Shown: positions 33,420-44,154 of the stretch, one piece after another
Position numbering within the stretch: the first letter of the stretch is position 1
How the letters are laid out: every line of letters begins with the position of its first letter
Assembly: GCF_001693515.2 (NCBI RefSeq)
Contig: NZ_CP042968.1
Location: forward strand, 1,612,001-1,676,000
Direction of reading: 5' to 3'
DNA length: 64,000 bases
DNA from: Bradyrhizobium paxllaeri
GTDB taxonomy: Bacteria > Pseudomonadota > Alphaproteobacteria > Rhizobiales > Xanthobacteraceae
The notes under the pieces: model-generated
Seen by the model: only the letters and a program-made list of their open reading frames with translations
Databases searched by the model: none
Told to the model about the DNA's origin: nothing
Translations under genes and position numbers: made by a program

Positions 33420-34277
33420 CTAACGCGTTGCGCGCGGCGCCTGGAATTGCGCGAACGGATTGGCCAGCAATTGCTGCTGCTGCACCGCCGCCTCACGTGC
33501 CAGGCGTGCGCGGCGCGCGGCCAGCTGCCGCCGTTCCCGGGCGCGCTCCGCGGCCCGCTTCTTGAGGGCATTGCGGTCCGGCTTCGCTTCCGTGGTGGCC
33601 GCCAATGTCTTTTCATCCACGACGACGGCGGGACCGCCGAGCGTCGCGATCCGGGGCGCAGCCGGGCCGTCTTCGGGGGAGGTCGCTGCCATCGCCGGCT
33701 CGGCCGGAGGCGGGGGTGCCACGGCCGAAGGCTGAGGCGTTTCCGCGATGGCGGCAAGCTTCGCTTCCGCCTGGATCGCGGGTGCTTCGGGTGCGGGCGC
33801 CGGAGCGGGCGGTGTCTCGGCGCTTGCCTCCTGCGCCGGAGGTTCCGGCTTGGCGGCTTCGTTTGCAGTTTCCTTGGCAGTTTCCTTGGCAGTTTCCTTG
33901 GCAATTTCCTTGGCAGCTTCGGCCTGCACGGGCTCATCCGTTTTCAGCGCAGCCAGTTTCTCGGGTTCGGTCGGTCCGGCGTCCGGCGTTTGCCCGATGG
34001 TCACCGGGTTGTCGGCGGGCGCTTCCGGAATGGCGGCAGTCGGGACGCTCTCTGCCGGCTTGTCCACGACCGGCGTATCGACACGCAGCAGCGCCAGCGT
34101 CGGCAGCGAGTCGTCGGTCTGACGGGCAAACATCGGCTCGGGCGCCGCCCGTCGCGAGGGAAGGTTGGCAAATTCCTCATGCGCGGCCCGCAGCAGCGCG
34201 GCAGCGCCCAGGCCAAAAATCAGGACCGACGTCGACAGGATGATTGCAGTGAACAGAAAACGAAAGCCGGGAAGCAT
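33420..34277 (-). CDS. Pro/Ala-rich single-pass membrane hypothetical protein
   Basis: 285 residues. One N-terminal hydrophobic helix ('FLFTAIILSTSVLIFGLGAAALL') is followed by a long low-complexity Ala/Pro/Glu region and a basic, Arg/Gln-rich tail ('ARERRQLAARRARL'). A four-fold exact or near-exact 12-base repeat encodes 'KETA' copies in the middle. No catalytic domain is seen. The ATG at 34277 is chosen; a GTG at 34292 overlaps its own ribosome site. Periplasmic or cell-envelope tether is a guess. Confidence 0.65.
   Translation of the reverse strand: MLPGFRFLFTAIILSTSVLIFGLGAAALLRAAHEEFANLPSRRAAPEPMFARQTDDSLPTLALLRVDTPVVDKPAESVPTAAIPEAPADNPVTIGQTPDAGPTEPEKLAALKTDEPVQAEAAKEIAKETAKETAKETANEAAKPEPPAQEASAETPPAPAPAPEAPAIQAEAKLAAIAETPQPSAVAPPPPAEPAMAATSPEDGPAAPRIATLGGPAVVVDEKTLAATTEAKPDRNALKKRAAERARERRQLAARRARLAREAAVQQQQLLANPFAQFQAPRATR
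33865..33912. repeat. 12-bp tandem repeat inside a coding region
   Basis: Four consecutive units of GCAGTTTCCTTG (the last with one change) encode a repeated K-E-T-A block on the minus strand. Variation in copy number by slippage would stay in frame. Confidence 0.9.
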
Positions 34278-34625
34278 GGACGCGAGTTCCACCCCTCCTT
34301 GGAGATCGCTGGAGGGTTATTGATTGCCAAGGGAACGCGGTGACCACTGTGCGGCTGGATTTCGCGGGGACGGCGCGCGCGAATCAGGCCGATTTGAGAG
34401 TATCTCAATGCCCGGCGGCTTTTTGTTACAAAATCTGCGTTTTGAAGTCGCTCGCCAACGCGATATCGGCGATTTTCGCCGCCCTGAGGCATCTTTGCCG
34501 CAGCCAGGCGGCGATCACAAATGACTGGTTTGGGCCGAGTTTCCGGGATTTGTCTTGAATGCGCCGCTATCTTCCGTCATCTGCTGTTAACGGTCCGGTC
34601 GGGCTTTGGGGTCTATACAAAGGCG

Positions 34626-35978
34626 ATGATGAATAACCGCATTCTGACGATTTGTGCCGCCATCGCCGCTGCCATGGCGGGAACCTCGCTGGCCCATGCG
34701 CAGGGCTATCCGTCAGGTCAAGGCCAAGTCTACCAAGGCCAATCCTATTCGACAGCTCCGGGACAGTACGTGCCCGGCGGCTACGCGGCCCAGGAAGGCC
34801 GTGGCTCCAGCGCGCCTGATTTCGATGCGCTGGATGATGATGACGAGGCGCCGAACGCGCAGAGTTCTGCCGCGTTGCCGCCGCCCGGTCCGGTACTGTC
34901 GCCCAGCGACCCCCGTTATGGTCGGCCCGCCGGTGCGCCGGTTTACTCGGACCGTGGCGCCCCGGCGCCCACGGGCCCGATCCTTTCCCCTGACGATCCG
35001 CGCTATGGCCGCCCGGCCACCGCTGCCGCGCCCACCGGTCCGGTCCTTTCGCCCGATGATCCGCGTTATGGCCGCCCGGCCGGTCCGCCGCCGGTGATCT
35101 ATGCCGACCGCCCGCCCGCTTCGCAGCAGCAGGTCTATTCGGATCGCGGTGACAGCCGTATTCCCGGCGCCGGCATCGTCTATCCGAACGACGACCGCGC
35201 GGGCCTGCGCCCGCCGGGGGCTATCGGCGCCGCACCGGCCCAGGCGCCCGCAGCTACCGGTGCGCTCCCGCAGCAACCCGCCATCGGCGCCGACGGCAAG
35301 CCGGTGCAAGTCGCCGCGCTGCCGCCGGAAGAGCAGCCGGAAGTCGGTCCGGCGCAACTTCCGCCGCATCTGCGCCGCCAGGAAGTGTCCTTCGCGACCA
35401 AGGAGCCTGCGGGCACCATCGTCGTCGATACCGCCAATACCCATCTCTACTACGTGCTCGGTGGCGGCCGCGCGATCCGCTACGGCGTCCGTGTCGGCCG
35501 CGACGGGTTCACCTGGAACGGCGTGCAGAAGATCAGCCGCAAGGCCGAGTGGCCGGACTGGCATCCGCCGACCGAGATGATCGAGCGCCAGCCCTATCTG
35601 CCGCGCTTCATGGCCGGCGGCCCCGGCAATCCGCTCGGCGCCCGCGCGATGTATCTCGGTTCGACCGTGTACCGCATCCACGGCACCAACCAGCCGTCGA
35701 CGATCGGCAAGTTCGTCTCCTCGGGCTGCATCGGCATGCTGAACGAGGACGTCTCCGACCTGTTCGAACGCGCCAAGGTCGGCACCCGCGTGGTGGTGAT
35801 GCCCGGCAGCCCGCCGCCCGCCAACACTGCATCCGCTGCGCCGCCGCCCGCCGCGGGCCCGGCTGCCGCCGGCCCCGCTGCTGCCGCCCCCGGACCGGCG
35901 CAGGCCCAGCTGGCACCGGTTCCCGGCACACAGCAGACGGTCGTTCCGCCGCTGCCCGCACCGGTTACGATTCGCTGA
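34626..35978 (+). CDS. L,D-transpeptidase (YkuD/ErfK-type) with proline-rich stalk
   Basis: 450 residues. Signal peptide (about 1-26, 'GTSLAHA'), a proline-rich stalk with three 'LSPxDPRYGRPA' units (residues 88-152), then the YkuD catalytic domain (about 262-392) with 'IHGTNQP' (His352) and 'KFVSSGCIGMLNEDV' (catalytic Cys368). The C-terminal part is Ala/Pro-rich. L,D-transpeptidases form 3-3 peptidoglycan cross-links or attach proteins to the wall. The first of two in-frame ATGs (34626) is used. A terminator follows. The repeats suggest a wall-spanning extension. Confidence 0.9.
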   Translation: MMNNRILTICAAIAAAMAGTSLAHAQGYPSGQGQVYQGQSYSTAPGQYVPGGYAAQEGRGSSAPDFDALDDDDEAPNAQSSAALPPPGPVLSPSDPRYGRPAGAPVYSDRGAPAPTGPILSPDDPRYGRPATAAAPTGPVLSPDDPRYGRPAGPPPVIYADRPPASQQQVYSDRGDSRIPGAGIVYPNDDRAGLRPPGAIGAAPAQAPAATGALPQQPAIGADGKPVQVAALPPEEQPEVGPAQLPPHLRRQEVSFATKEPAGTIVVDTANTHLYYVLGGGRAIRYGVRVGRDGFTWNGVQKISRKAEWPDWHPPTEMIERQPYLPRFMAGGPGNPLGARAMYLGSTVYRIHGTNQPSTIGKFVSSGCIGMLNEDVSDLFERAKVGTRVVVMPGSPPPANTASAAPPPAAGPAAAGPAAAAPGPAQAQLAPVPGTQQTVVPPLPAPVTIR

Positions 35979-36005
35979 ACGGTCTCTTGCCGGACCAGCA
36001 TTTGA

Positions 36006-36030
36006 GGCGCGCCGACGGCGCGCCTTTTTT
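36006..36030 (+). terminator. Rho-independent terminator of the L,D-transpeptidase gene
   Basis: GGCGCGCC and GGCGCGCC, each self-complementary, pair around GAC, followed by six T residues (36025-36030). Confidence 0.85.
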
Positions 36031-36179
36031 GTTGGGTCGCCTTTGCGTGGCAACTGGGTCCCGACCCGATCTGAGTTCCGCGGCTCGCACAGATTTCCGC
36101 CATCGCGACATTCGCCCGCTTGATTTCACGTTCGCTCCGACTACCTGCCGCCAGTCGCAACGAATGTGAGGATCACGCC

Positions 36180-37145
36180 ATGCGAATTCTTGTTGCGGGC
36201 GCCACCGGCGCCGTCGGCATCCAGCTTGTTCCGCAGCTGATAGCAGCCGGTCATTCCGTTGTCGGTACGACGCGAATGGCAGCGAAGGTCGAACTCATCA
36301 GGCGGATGGGTGCGGAACCTGCGATCGCCGATGGGCTCGACGCGCCGGCTATTCGCGCTGCCGTGATCGCGGCGAAGCCCGAAATCATCATCGATCAGAT
36401 GACCGATCTCGCCGGGGTCACGGATCTCAGGCATTTCGATCGCGCCTTCGCCACCACCAACAAGTTGCGCACGCAAGGCACCGACTTCCTCCTGGCGGCC
36501 GCACGGGAAGCCGGCGCGAGGCGCTTCATCGCGCAGAGCTTCTGCGGCTGGACCTACGGCCGCGGCGGCGAAGCGATCAAGACGGAGGCCGATGCGCTGG
36601 ACCCCGATCCGCCGGAGGAACTGCGCCGCACGCTGGAAGCGATTCAGTATCTGGAGGGCGCCGTTGCCGGCTCGGCAAACCTGGAAGGGATCGTCTTGCG
36701 ATATGGATCGTTCTACGGCCCGGACACCGGCATGCTCTCGTGCGCGATGATCGATCAAGTGCGCCACCGCCGCGTGCCGCTGATCGGCGGCGGTGGCGGA
36801 CGGTGGTCGTTCATCCATGTCGAGGATGCGGCTGCCGCGACCGTTGCCGCCGTCGAGCACGGCAAGCCAGGCGAAATCTACAACATCGTCGACGATGACC
36901 CGGCGCCGGTCAGCGAATGGCTGCCCGCACTTGCCACCTTGCTCGGTGCCAGGCCGCCGATACGCGTGCCGGCCTGGCTAGGCCGGCTGTTCGCCGGCGA
37001 GCACCTGGTTTCGATGATGACCGAGGTGCGGGCAGGCTCCAACGCCAAGGCCAGGCGCGAGCTGGACTGGCAGCCGGCGCATCCATCGTGGCGTCAGGGA
37101 TTTGCGGAGGTCGCCAGCGGCGCAACCGCGCAGCACGCAGCCTGA
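36180..37145 (+). CDS. NAD(P)-dependent atypical SDR / epimerase-like protein
   Basis: 321 residues. The N-terminal dinucleotide motif is 'ILVAGATGAVGIQLVPQLI' (GxxGxxG), with 'LRYGSFYGPDTGM' further on, characteristic of extended/atypical short-chain dehydrogenase-type sugar epimerase folds. Substrate unknown. The ATG at 36180 directly precedes the motif. It converges with the 2-hydroxyacid dehydrogenase gene, 10 bases apart. Confidence 0.85.
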   Translation: MRILVAGATGAVGIQLVPQLIAAGHSVVGTTRMAAKVELIRRMGAEPAIADGLDAPAIRAAVIAAKPEIIIDQMTDLAGVTDLRHFDRAFATTNKLRTQGTDFLLAAAREAGARRFIAQSFCGWTYGRGGEAIKTEADALDPDPPEELRRTLEAIQYLEGAVAGSANLEGIVLRYGSFYGPDTGMLSCAMIDQVRHRRVPLIGGGGGRWSFIHVEDAAAATVAAVEHGKPGEIYNIVDDDPAPVSEWLPALATLLGARPPIRVPAWLGRLFAGEHLVSMMTEVRAGSNAKARRELDWQPAHPSWRQGFAEVASGATAQHAA

Positions 37146-37155
37146 CTGAGTTCAG

Positions 37156-38115
37156 CTAGGCCAGCCGCTGCTTCGGCTCGCCCTTGAACCAGGCGTCGAT
37201 GCCCTCGACCATCTGCTGGTAGTGGTTGCGGAAGCTGTCCTCGGTGACGTAGCCGAGATGCGGCGTCAGCACCATGTTGTCGAGCTTGCGGTAGGGATGG
37301 TCGACCGGCAGCGGCTCGACTGCGAACACGTCGACGCCGGCGCCGGCGATCTTCTTGTGCGTCAGCGCTTCCAACAGCGCGCCTTCGTCGACGATCGGCC
37401 CGCGTGCGGTGTTGACGAGGTAGGCGGTCGGCTTCATCCGCGCCAGCTCGGCGGCCCCGACCAGCCCGCGCGAGCGCTGGCTCAGCACCACATGGATGGT
37501 GACGATGTCGGCGGTCGAGAACAGCTCGTCCTTGCTCACATAGGTGACGCCGACTTCCTTGCACTTCTCCGGCGTCAGGTTCGGGCTCCAGGCGATCACG
37601 TGCATGCCGAAAGCCTGCGCCAGTTTCGACACTTTGGTGCCGAGCTTGCCGAGACCGATGACGCCGAGCGTGCGGCCCTCGATCTCCATGCCGACATGGG
37701 CCTGCAGGGGCTCCCCGGCATGCATGCGGGCGTTCTCGCGGCCGATATTGCGGGTCAGTTCCAGGATCAGGCCCATGGTCAGCGGCGCGGTCGGGTCGCG
37801 GCCCCATTGCGTGCCGCACAGAGTGACCTTGTGGTCCTTGGCGGCCTCCATATCGATGGCGGCATTGCGCAGGCCCGAGGTGATCAGCAGCTTCAGATTG
37901 GGCAGCGCGGCAAACATGGTGCGCGGAAACGGGGTGCGCTCGCGCATCGCGCAGATGATCTCAAAATCCTTCAGCGCGCTGGCCGCGGCTTCCGCGGTCG
38001 CAAACGGCTGGTTGAACACGGTGATATCGACCCGATCCCCGACCTTGGACCAGTCGGCGACCGAAAGCGCCACATTGAGATAGTCGTCGAGGATTGCACA
38101 GCGCAGCCGCGTCAT
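37156..38115 (-). CDS. D-2-hydroxyacid dehydrogenase family protein
   Basis: 319 residues. The NAD site is 'LGVIGLGKLGTKVSKLA' (about 150-166). The catalytic triad lies in 'VNTARGPIVDEGAL' (Arg), 'DVFAVEPLPVDHP' (Glu) and 'LTPHLGYVT' (His). The family reduces 2-keto acids or oxidises D-2-hydroxyacids such as phosphoglycerate; the protein lacks an ACT domain, so it is not a canonical SerA. The ATG at 38115 precedes the conserved 'RCAILDDYLN'. Confidence 0.9.
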   Translation of the reverse strand: MTRLRCAILDDYLNVALSVADWSKVGDRVDITVFNQPFATAEAAASALKDFEIICAMRERTPFPRTMFAALPNLKLLITSGLRNAAIDMEAAKDHKVTLCGTQWGRDPTAPLTMGLILELTRNIGRENARMHAGEPLQAHVGMEIEGRTLGVIGLGKLGTKVSKLAQAFGMHVIAWSPNLTPEKCKEVGVTYVSKDELFSTADIVTIHVVLSQRSRGLVGAAELARMKPTAYLVNTARGPIVDEGALLEALTHKKIAGAGVDVFAVEPLPVDHPYRKLDNMVLTPHLGYVTEDSFRNHYQQMVEGIDAWFKGEPKQRLA

Positions 38116-38216
38116 GGGGAAGATCCGTTGATGGCGAGGATGACGGTGAATGGCCGTCGGGGGAGCGCCATGGTCGCGCGTATCGTGGCTCAGCGCAAGA
38201 AGCCGATGTCCCGGGG

Positions 38217-38495
38217 CTACGAATTAAGCGGCGGTCGCACTTCACCTTTGGTGCGGGCGTTGGTGCGGACTCGATCGTCCTCGTCAATCGCCTTCTGTTC
38301 AAGCCGCGACTTCAACTTTCTGCCTCGGCGCGTATAAATCAGCATGCAAGCCGTTGCCGCCAACGCCGACAAGAACACGACGGAAACGACGACATCCGCG
38401 GAGCTGATTCTTCCGATATCTTGCTCCTCGAAGAAAGCGAGCGCAGCCGCACCCGCTACACATCCGCCGATCAAGACATACAGGATGCCGTTCAT
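38217..38495 (-). CDS. Small two-helix membrane protein, hypothetical
   Basis: 92 residues. Two hydrophobic helices ('GILYVLIGGCVAGAAALAFF' and 'VVVSVVFLSALAATACMLIY') followed by a basic, charged tail with 'RRGRKLKSRLEQKAIDEDD'. The ATG at 38495 begins immediately before the first helix. No named family is recognised. Confidence 0.65.
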   Translation of the reverse strand: MNGILYVLIGGCVAGAAALAFFEEQDIGRISSADVVVSVVFLSALAATACMLIYTRRGRKLKSRLEQKAIDEDDRVRTNARTKGEVRPPLNS

Positions 38496-38597
38496 TGAAT
38501 TTGCTCGCAGGCCGCCTGACCACCGGATCGGCGCCATGCATGATACCAGAGGGGTCGGCGAGCGTCCCGGCAGTTTCTCAGATTTACTCGAACCCGC

Positions 38598-38789
38598 TTA
38601 GTCGCGACGAGCCTGCTTGGCGCGCCAGGCCGGTCCCGGGCCGCGCATATAGTGTTGTTCCGGGCGGTATGGGTTGAACGCCATGGCGATAAACTTCCGC
38701 CAGAAGGCGCGGAGTTCTGCCAGCGGTTTTACCAGTCCGGCGTGTATGTGAGCCGGAACGGAAAGAGATGCCGAACCGATCGTAGCCAT
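38598..38789 (-). CDS. Hypothetical 63-aa protein
   Basis: Short basic protein ('MATIGSASLSVPAHIH', then 'FWRKFIAMAFNPYRPEQHYM'). Composition fits a genuine gene, but the ribosome site is weak and no family is recognised. It is divergent from ettA across a 230-base region that contains the ettA promoter. Confidence 0.45.
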   Translation of the reverse strand: MATIGSASLSVPAHIHAGLVKPLAELRAFWRKFIAMAFNPYRPEQHYMRGPGPAWRAKQARRD

Positions 38790-39019
38790 GACGCGGGCCC
38801 TTGTTTTGAGACGCCTTTTTCGGCGCTGAAAACGAGTTTTCGCCCGATTTATTAAAAGATGGTTACAATTGTCGGGATCTCGGCCCGGATGGTGACCAAC
38901 CCGTATTCACCCGTGGTGAACGGATGGAAAACGGGTTCCTGCGGTTGCCCTTTGGGAGCCACGCCGCTACATCAGCGGCAGCAAAATTTCCATAAATCCT
39001 CCGGTTTCAAGGAAGCGCG

Positions 39020-40669
<1,650 letters not shown>

Positions 40670-40690
40670 ACTAATAGGGCGTTTGCGTGG

Positions 40691-40716
40691 TGGCCGCAGC
40701 GACCGCGCTGCGGCCA
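40691..40716 (+). terminator. Strong hairpin after ettA
   Basis: TGGCCGCAGCG and CGCTGCGGCCA pair perfectly (11 bp) around ACCG, starting about 20 bases after the ettA stop. There is no clear T-tract, so termination may be Rho-assisted or only partial. Confidence 0.45.
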
Positions 40717-40799
40717 GTTGTCGCTTCACAGTGCGGTCAGATTGCGTAGATATAAGCCGCCTTCCGCAATTCGAATCCCTGCAAGCCGAGCCTTCCCTG

Positions 40800-41390
40800 A
40801 TGTCCCTTACCCCCGAAACACCCTTGCCGCCCGTGTCTCAGCGGAAGGGATTGCGTCCGATCCCGCTGCTGATCTTCAGCTCACGCTGGCTGCAATTGCC
40901 GCTTTATATCGGGCTGATCGTCGCGCAGGGCGTCTACGTGGTGCTGTTTCTGAAGGAGTTGTGGCACCTGTTCGCCCACGCCTTCGATTTCAGCGAGCAG
41001 CAGATCATGCTGGCGGTGCTGGGCCTGATCGACGTGGTGATGATCTCCAACCTGCTGGTGATGGTGATCGTCGGCGGCTACGAAACGTTCGTCTCCCGTC
41101 TCAATCTGGAAGGGCATCCCGATCAGCCGGAGTGGCTCAGCCACGTCAATGCCAGCGTGCTCAAGATCAAGCTCGCGATGGCGATCATCGGCATCTCGTC
41201 GATCCATCTGTTGCGCACCTTCATCGAGGCCGGAGGATTGGCCTCGGGAAAGAGCGCCTACACTGAAACCGGCGTGATGTGGCAGACCATCATCCACACG
41301 GTTTTCATTCTGTCGGCGATTGGCATTGCCTATGTCGACAAGTTGTCGAACGTTTCCACCGAAAACGCCAAGCAGGCCATCTCGCATTGA
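40800..41390 (+). CDS. YqhA/UPF0114-family membrane protein
   Basis: 196 residues with four hydrophobic segments. The family blocks are '[18 protein letters not shown]', '[28 protein letters not shown]' and '[27 protein letters not shown]', which identify TIGR00645 (YqhA). No function is established. The ATG at 40800 starts a short cytoplasmic proline-rich leader. The transglycosylase gene follows 33 bases later. Confidence 0.9.
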   Translation: MSLTPETPLPPVSQRKGLRPIPLLIFSSRWLQLPLYIGLIVAQGVYVVLFLKELWHLFAHAFDFSEQQIMLAVLGLIDVVMISNLLVMVIVGGYETFVSRLNLEGHPDQPEWLSHVNASVLKIKLAMAIIGISSIHLLRTFIEAGGLASGKSAYTETGVMWQTIIHTVFILSAIGIAYVDKLSNVSTENAKQAISH

Positions 41391-41423
41391 TGGGCGGCGT
41401 GTAAATCAGTTGGAGTTTTGCTT

Positions 41424-42659
41424 TTGCGAACGGGAGCGATCGCCGCAATTTTGATAGCGACTGCGGTGACGTTCGGAACGGCGTCTCCGGCGTTCTCCGC
41501 CGACGCCGCCTTCATCCAGTTCATCGCCTCGCTGTGGCCGGAGGCGCAGGCGGCCGGCGTGTCGCGCGCGACGTTCGATCGCGAGACGCAGGGACTGGAG
41601 CCTGACTACAAACTACCCGATCTCTTGCTGCCCGGCCGGCCCGCCACCGGCGCGCCGGCGCAGGCCGAGTTCGTGCAGGTGCCGGCCGACTATGTGAAGG
41701 AATCCTCGATCGCGCGGCTGGCGGGCGAAGGACAGAGGCTGATGCAGAAGCATCGCGCGGCGCTCGGCGAGATCGAGAAACGCTTCGGCATACCCGGCAC
41801 GATCGTGCTCGCAATCTGGGGCCGCGAGACCGATTTCGGTCGCCACCGCTTGCCTTACGATACGCTGCGCGTGGTCGCGACGCAGGCCTATGTCGGCCGG
41901 CGCAAGGATCAGTATCGCACCGAGTTCATTCAGGCGCTCAAACTTCTCGGCGAGGGTGTGGTGGCGCGCAAGGATTTCCGCTCGTCCTGGGCCGGCGCGA
42001 CCGGCCTCACCCAGTTCCTGCCATCGGAATATTACAAGCACGGCATCGATCTCGATGGCGACGGCCGCGTCGACATCTGGCACTCGGTGCCGGATGCGCT
42101 GGCCTCTGCCGCACAGCAGCTCGTCAACAAGGGCTGGCAGGCGGGCGTGCGCTGGGCCTATGAAGTGAAGGCGCCCGCCAATGTCGACTGCACCATGGGC
42201 GTGCCCGAGGTGACCAAGCCGATCGCCGAATGGCTGCGCGCCGGCTTCGTGCCCGCACGCGGGCAGCGATTGAGCGCGGCCGAGCAGGCGCAGCCGGCGT
42301 CGCTGTTGCAGGTCGAGGGCATCTACGGCCCGGCGTTCCTGACGACCAAGAACTACTTCGTCATCAAGGAATACAATTTCTCCGATCTCTATGTGCTGTT
42401 CGTCGGCCATCTCGCCGACCGCATGACAAGTCCGCAGCCCTTCGCTACGCCGTGGTCGGCGTCGACGCAGTTGCGTTCGGCCGATGTCGAAGCCATGCAG
42501 CGTCATCTGACGCGCATCGGTCTCTACAAGGACAAGCTCGACGGCAAGGCCGGCATGCTCACGCGCGCGGCGCTGGGGGCGTACCAGAAGTCCGCCGGCC
42601 TCAAGGTCGATTGCTGGCCGAGCGAAGCGGTGCTGCGCTCGATGAGTGGGGGACGCTGA
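41424..42659 (+). CDS. Lytic murein transglycosylase (MltB-type) with peptidoglycan-binding domain
   Basis: About 411 residues. Signal peptide (cleaved near 'SPAFSA'), SLT_2/MltB catalytic domain (about 30-330) with 'GIPGTIVLAIWGRETDFGR' (catalytic Glu in 'GRETDFG') and 'GATGLTQFLPSEY', then a C-terminal PG_binding_1 repeat ('VEAMQRHLTRIGLYKDKLDG'). The enzyme cleaves glycan strands, leaving anhydro-muramic ends. The start is a TTG (41424), eight bases after TGGAG; no ATG is available before the signal peptide. A paralogue is at 56617-57957. Confidence 0.9.
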   Translation: MRTGAIAAILIATAVTFGTASPAFSADAAFIQFIASLWPEAQAAGVSRATFDRETQGLEPDYKLPDLLLPGRPATGAPAQAEFVQVPADYVKESSIARLAGEGQRLMQKHRAALGEIEKRFGIPGTIVLAIWGRETDFGRHRLPYDTLRVVATQAYVGRRKDQYRTEFIQALKLLGEGVVARKDFRSSWAGATGLTQFLPSEYYKHGIDLDGDGRVDIWHSVPDALASAAQQLVNKGWQAGVRWAYEVKAPANVDCTMGVPEVTKPIAEWLRAGFVPARGQRLSAAEQAQPASLLQVEGIYGPAFLTTKNYFVIKEYNFSDLYVLFVGHLADRMTSPQPFATPWSASTQLRSADVEAMQRHLTRIGLYKDKLDGKAGMLTRAALGAYQKSAGLKVDCWPSEAVLRSMSGGR

Positions 42660-42674
42660 CGTCGTTCTCCGGCG

Positions 42675-42758
42675 GCCCGGATGAGCGCAGCGAAATCCGG
42701 GATAAGCCTATCCGCGGATGCAATAGTCCCGCATGTCGCTGGCGCTCATGCGGGCTAC
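42675..42758. repeat. Dispersed repeat, family D (GCCCGGATGAGC type)
   Basis: Short degenerate element beginning GCCCGGATGAGCGCAGCG and ending CATGCGGGCTAC. Related single- or double-arm copies appear at 52190-52217, 58036-58105 and 62699-62762. Confidence 0.6.
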
Positions 42759-42771
42759 AATCGCGACAAAC

Positions 42772-42801
42772 AAAAAGCCCGGCCGAGGATGCGGCCGGGC
42801 T
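42772..42801 (-). terminator. Rho-independent terminator of the 42825-43097 gene
   Basis: GCCCGGCCG/CGGCCGGGC stem with a 6-base loop, followed on the minus strand by TTTTTG. Confidence 0.85.
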
Positions 42802-42824
42802 CTGATTAAACGCGCTAGATCAGA

Positions 42825-43097
42825 TCAGTTGCAGACCTCGACGCGGCGATAGCGCCAGTCGTAGCCGTCCCAGAAGCGCTCGCGAACCATGCGGCACGCC
42901 GGATAGGGCGCTTCTTCCACATACACCGGACCGCCGTAGGCCGGGCGGCTGGAGGCAATCGCGCCACCGATGATCGCGCCGCCGAGCAGGCCGGCCGCCA
43001 CGCCTGCGGCTACGCCGCGCTGGGCGCTGGCGGGCGTCGAGGCAAGCGAACCGGCAATCGTTGCGACCGCGACGAAGGCAGCAAATGTCTTCTTCAT
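42825..43097 (-). CDS. Small secreted glycine-rich protein, paralogue 1
   Basis: 90 residues. A signal peptide ('STPASA-QRGV') is followed by a glycine-rich stretch 'AAGVAAGLLGGAIIGGAIA' and a cysteine pair in a conserved tail 'CRMVRERFWDGYDWRYRRVEVCN'-like motif. The same architecture is shared by the neighbouring gene. Probably exported, perhaps disulfide-bonded. Function unknown. Confidence 0.78.
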   Translation of the reverse strand: MKKTFAAFVAVATIAGSLASTPASAQRGVAAGVAAGLLGGAIIGGAIASSRPAYGGPVYVEEAPYPACRMVRERFWDGYDWRYRRVEVCN

Positions 43098-43268
43098 GTC
43101 CTGGGCTCTCCTGGAGTGACGCCTTCAGGCGCCGGGTTTTAGGGATGACTCACACGCTGTTTCGAACTGCCGCTTCGCTAAAAAAGCGCACATGGGTCAA
43201 TCGAAAGTAAACGTTCGCAAACGGTGGCCGAAAAAAACGGTATTTTTGGGCCGATGAAGGCAAGCACC

Positions 43269-43291
43269 CCGGAAAGACGGCGCCTTTCCGG
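43269..43291 (-). terminator. Hairpin downstream of the second paralogue
   Basis: CCGGAAAG and CTTTCCGG pair around a 7-base loop. It lies about 40 bases after the stop of the 43331-43648 gene. No T-run follows. Confidence 0.4.
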
Positions 43292-43330
43292 AGTGTTGGG
43301 ACGTAAATTTAATGAAGATGAACGGCTGTT

Positions 43331-43648
43331 TTAGTCGCAAACCCTGACGTTGCGGACCCGCCAGCCATAACCGTCCCAGAACCGCTGCCGCTGCCAGATG
43401 CAGGATTCGCCGTAACCGGGATCGGCGACATAGGCCGGGCCGCCGTAATAGCCAGGCGCATAGTAGCCCGGACCGCCGTAGTAATAGCCGTTCTGGGAGG
43501 CAATCGCCCCGCCGACAATGGCGCCGCCGATCAGGCCGGCCGCGACGCCCGCGGCCACGCCGCGCTGTGCATGGGCCGGAGCGGGAACAGCCACGGCCGA
43601 AATGGTCAACGCGGCGGCAGCGCCGAGCGCCATCAATGTCTTCTTCAT
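43331..43648 (-). CDS. Small secreted glycine/tyrosine-rich protein, paralogue 2
   Basis: 105 residues, tandem paralogue of the downstream gene. Signal peptide ending 'VPAPAHA', then 'QRGVAAGVAAGLIGGAIVGG', a Gly/Tyr repeat insertion ('YYYGGPGYYAPGYYGG') and the shared C-terminal block 'RQRFWDGYGWRVRNVRVCD' with two cysteines. The insertion distinguishes it from paralogue 1. The ATG at 43648 follows an AAGGTGAG ribosome site. Confidence 0.8.
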   Translation of the reverse strand: MKKTLMALGAAAALTISAVAVPAPAHAQRGVAAGVAAGLIGGAIVGGAIASQNGYYYGGPGYYAPGYYGGPAYVADPGYGESCIWQRQRFWDGYGWRVRNVRVCD

Positions 43649-43822
43649 GGGCTCACCTTTTCTCAGCGTGAAGTATATCACGGTTTTGTCGCGCCAAAAG
43701 TTCCACGGTTCACTTGAATAATCAATGAACGCCGGGACCTCTGGCGATGACGAAATCGGGAGGTGAGGCAACTCGCGGTGCGAAGATACCGAATTGTTCT
43801 TATTGGTCATTGAACGCAGGAC

Positions 43823-44101
43823 ATGACAACGATGAGTGGAATGGCGGCATTGATGGTGGCGATCGGCGGAACGTCGCTGATCTGCTATCTGCTGATGAAC
43901 CGGGCGCAAAATCGCAAGCCGCGGCGCGAGAGCGCGGGCGGCGACAGCTATGGCACGACTGCCAGCGACGGTTCCGGCGGCGACGGCTGGAGCCTGTTTT
44001 CCTGGGGCGGCAGCGACAGTTCCTCATCCCATGATTCCGCTTCATCCAGTGATAGCGGCGGAGGAGGCGGTGGCGACGGCGGAGGCGGTGGCGGCGATTG
44101 A
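43823..44101 (+). CDS. Ser/Gly-rich membrane-anchored hypothetical protein
   Basis: 92 residues. An N-terminal hydrophobic helix ('MAALMVAIGGTSLICYLLM') is followed by a basic patch and a low-complexity Ser/Asp/Gly tail ending in poly-Gly. No family is recognised. Start at 43823 rests on the helix position; a second ATG follows three codons later. Confidence 0.6.
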   Translation: MTTMSGMAALMVAIGGTSLICYLLMNRAQNRKPRRESAGGDSYGTTASDGSGGDGWSLFSWGGSDSSSSHDSASSSDSGGGGGGDGGGGGGD

Positions 44102-44154
44102 TGGCGGAAACGCCGGCAGATCAGCGCCGAATTGATTTGCCGCAACGCTGCCAA

